Shown here piece after piece: positions 5,718-5,850 of a DNA stretch of 5,850 bases (the first letter of the stretch is position 1; every line of letters begins with the position of its first letter). The stretch is taken from positions 1-5,850 of the forward strand of contig CAIWSO010000339.1 in the NCBI GenBank assembly GCA_903915315.1. The letters are read 5' to 3'. This DNA comes from an uncultured Spartobacteria bacterium (GTDB lineage: Bacteria; Verrucomicrobiota; Verrucomicrobiia; Chthoniobacterales; Terrimicrobiaceae). A program made the position numbers and the translations under genes. Below the pieces are notes generated by a model. That model ran no database searches, was not told the origin of the DNA, and saw only the letters and a list, made by a program, of their open reading frames with translations.

Positions 5718-5850
5718 ATGGATATTGTCTCTCAATCTGATAAAATAAATCGACTAAAAGAAATTATTACTGGGGACATCCTTGAAGCAGGGGATGATTT
5801 CAATGAGTTCTCAAACCTGTATGATGCAGGCTTGGATTCAATGGCTACCA
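5718..5850 (+). CDS. Acyl/peptidyl carrier protein (phosphopantetheine-binding), N-terminal part, cut by the window edge
   Basis: The reading frame from the ATG at 5718 gives 44 codons to the edge: an acidic helical N-terminus, then LYDAGLDSMAT (34-44). This matches the carrier-protein consensus (D/E)xGxDS(L/M), in which Ser41 would carry the 4'-phosphopantetheine arm added by a PPTase. The roughly 40 residues before the Ser fit a freestanding carrier protein of about 80-90 aa, though a longer multidomain protein cannot be excluded. The GLDSM form and the location beside a patatin-like gene, not beside fabD/fabG/fabF, suggest a specialised carrier and not the fatty-acid AcpP. In-frame codons upstream include TTG at 5697; ATG is preferred. 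No Shine-Dalgarno sequence precedes it (TTTTTTAACCAAAATG). The acyl or aminoacyl group it carries cannot be told from here. Confidence 0.75.
   Translation, partial: MDIVSQSDKINRLKEIITGDILEAGDDFNEFSNLYDAGLDSMAT

Noticed and set aside
1..5850. CRISPR array, tRNA or rRNA genes, insertion sequences or attachment sites
   Set aside because: No regularly spaced repeats, cloverleaf-like sequence, transposase-like protein or flanking direct repeats were seen on either strand.

Overview
The window reads as an ordinary bacterial chromosome: a conserved translation and cell-wall core on the left and a lower-GC accessory locus beginning at the right. The S12 sequence (opening MPTINQLVRKGR, basic tail at the C-terminus) and the form of EF-G suggest the Verrucomicrobiota or a relative in the PVC group. 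This placement is from memory of protein style, not from a tree, and is tentative. Of seven visible start codons, at most one (rpsL) has a plausible Shine-Dalgarno sequence.

Layout, left to right. Positions 1-317 (minus) are the first 105 codons of murA, which runs off the left edge. Positions 310-1146 (minus) are prmC, which overlaps the murA start by 8 nt. Positions 1147-1367 are a divergent intergenic region with an A/T-rich dyad, a possible rpsL promoter and a C6/G6 inverted repeat. Positions 1368-1781 (plus) are rpsL (S12) and 1828-2301 (plus) are rpsG (S7), followed by a strong intrinsic terminator at 2314-2357. A separate sigma70-like promoter at 2401-2429 precedes fusA (EF-G, 2459-4618, plus). 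A bidirectional terminator at 4639-4670 separates fusA from a convergent patatin-like hydrolase gene (4745-5623, minus). A 94-nt divergent promoter region (5624-5717) leads to a partial carrier-protein gene on the plus strand (5718 to beyond 5850).

How the genes relate. S12, S7 and EF-G form the classical str cluster, but here the terminator and the separate fusA promoter apparently split it into two transcription units. PrmC methylates release factors, so it belongs functionally with the translation genes. It is transcribed away from them and is probably translationally coupled to murA (peptidoglycan precursor synthesis).

The patatin-like gene and the carrier protein are visibly AT-richer than the core genes and are divergently arranged. 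They look like the start of an acquired acyl-carrier-dependent biosynthetic locus that continues to the right. The patatin-like protein keeps its Ser/Asp dyad but has lost the usual glycine-rich oxyanion motif. With the adjacent carrier protein, this is the most unusual thing in the window. No complete new system can be shown from the 1.1 kb visible.
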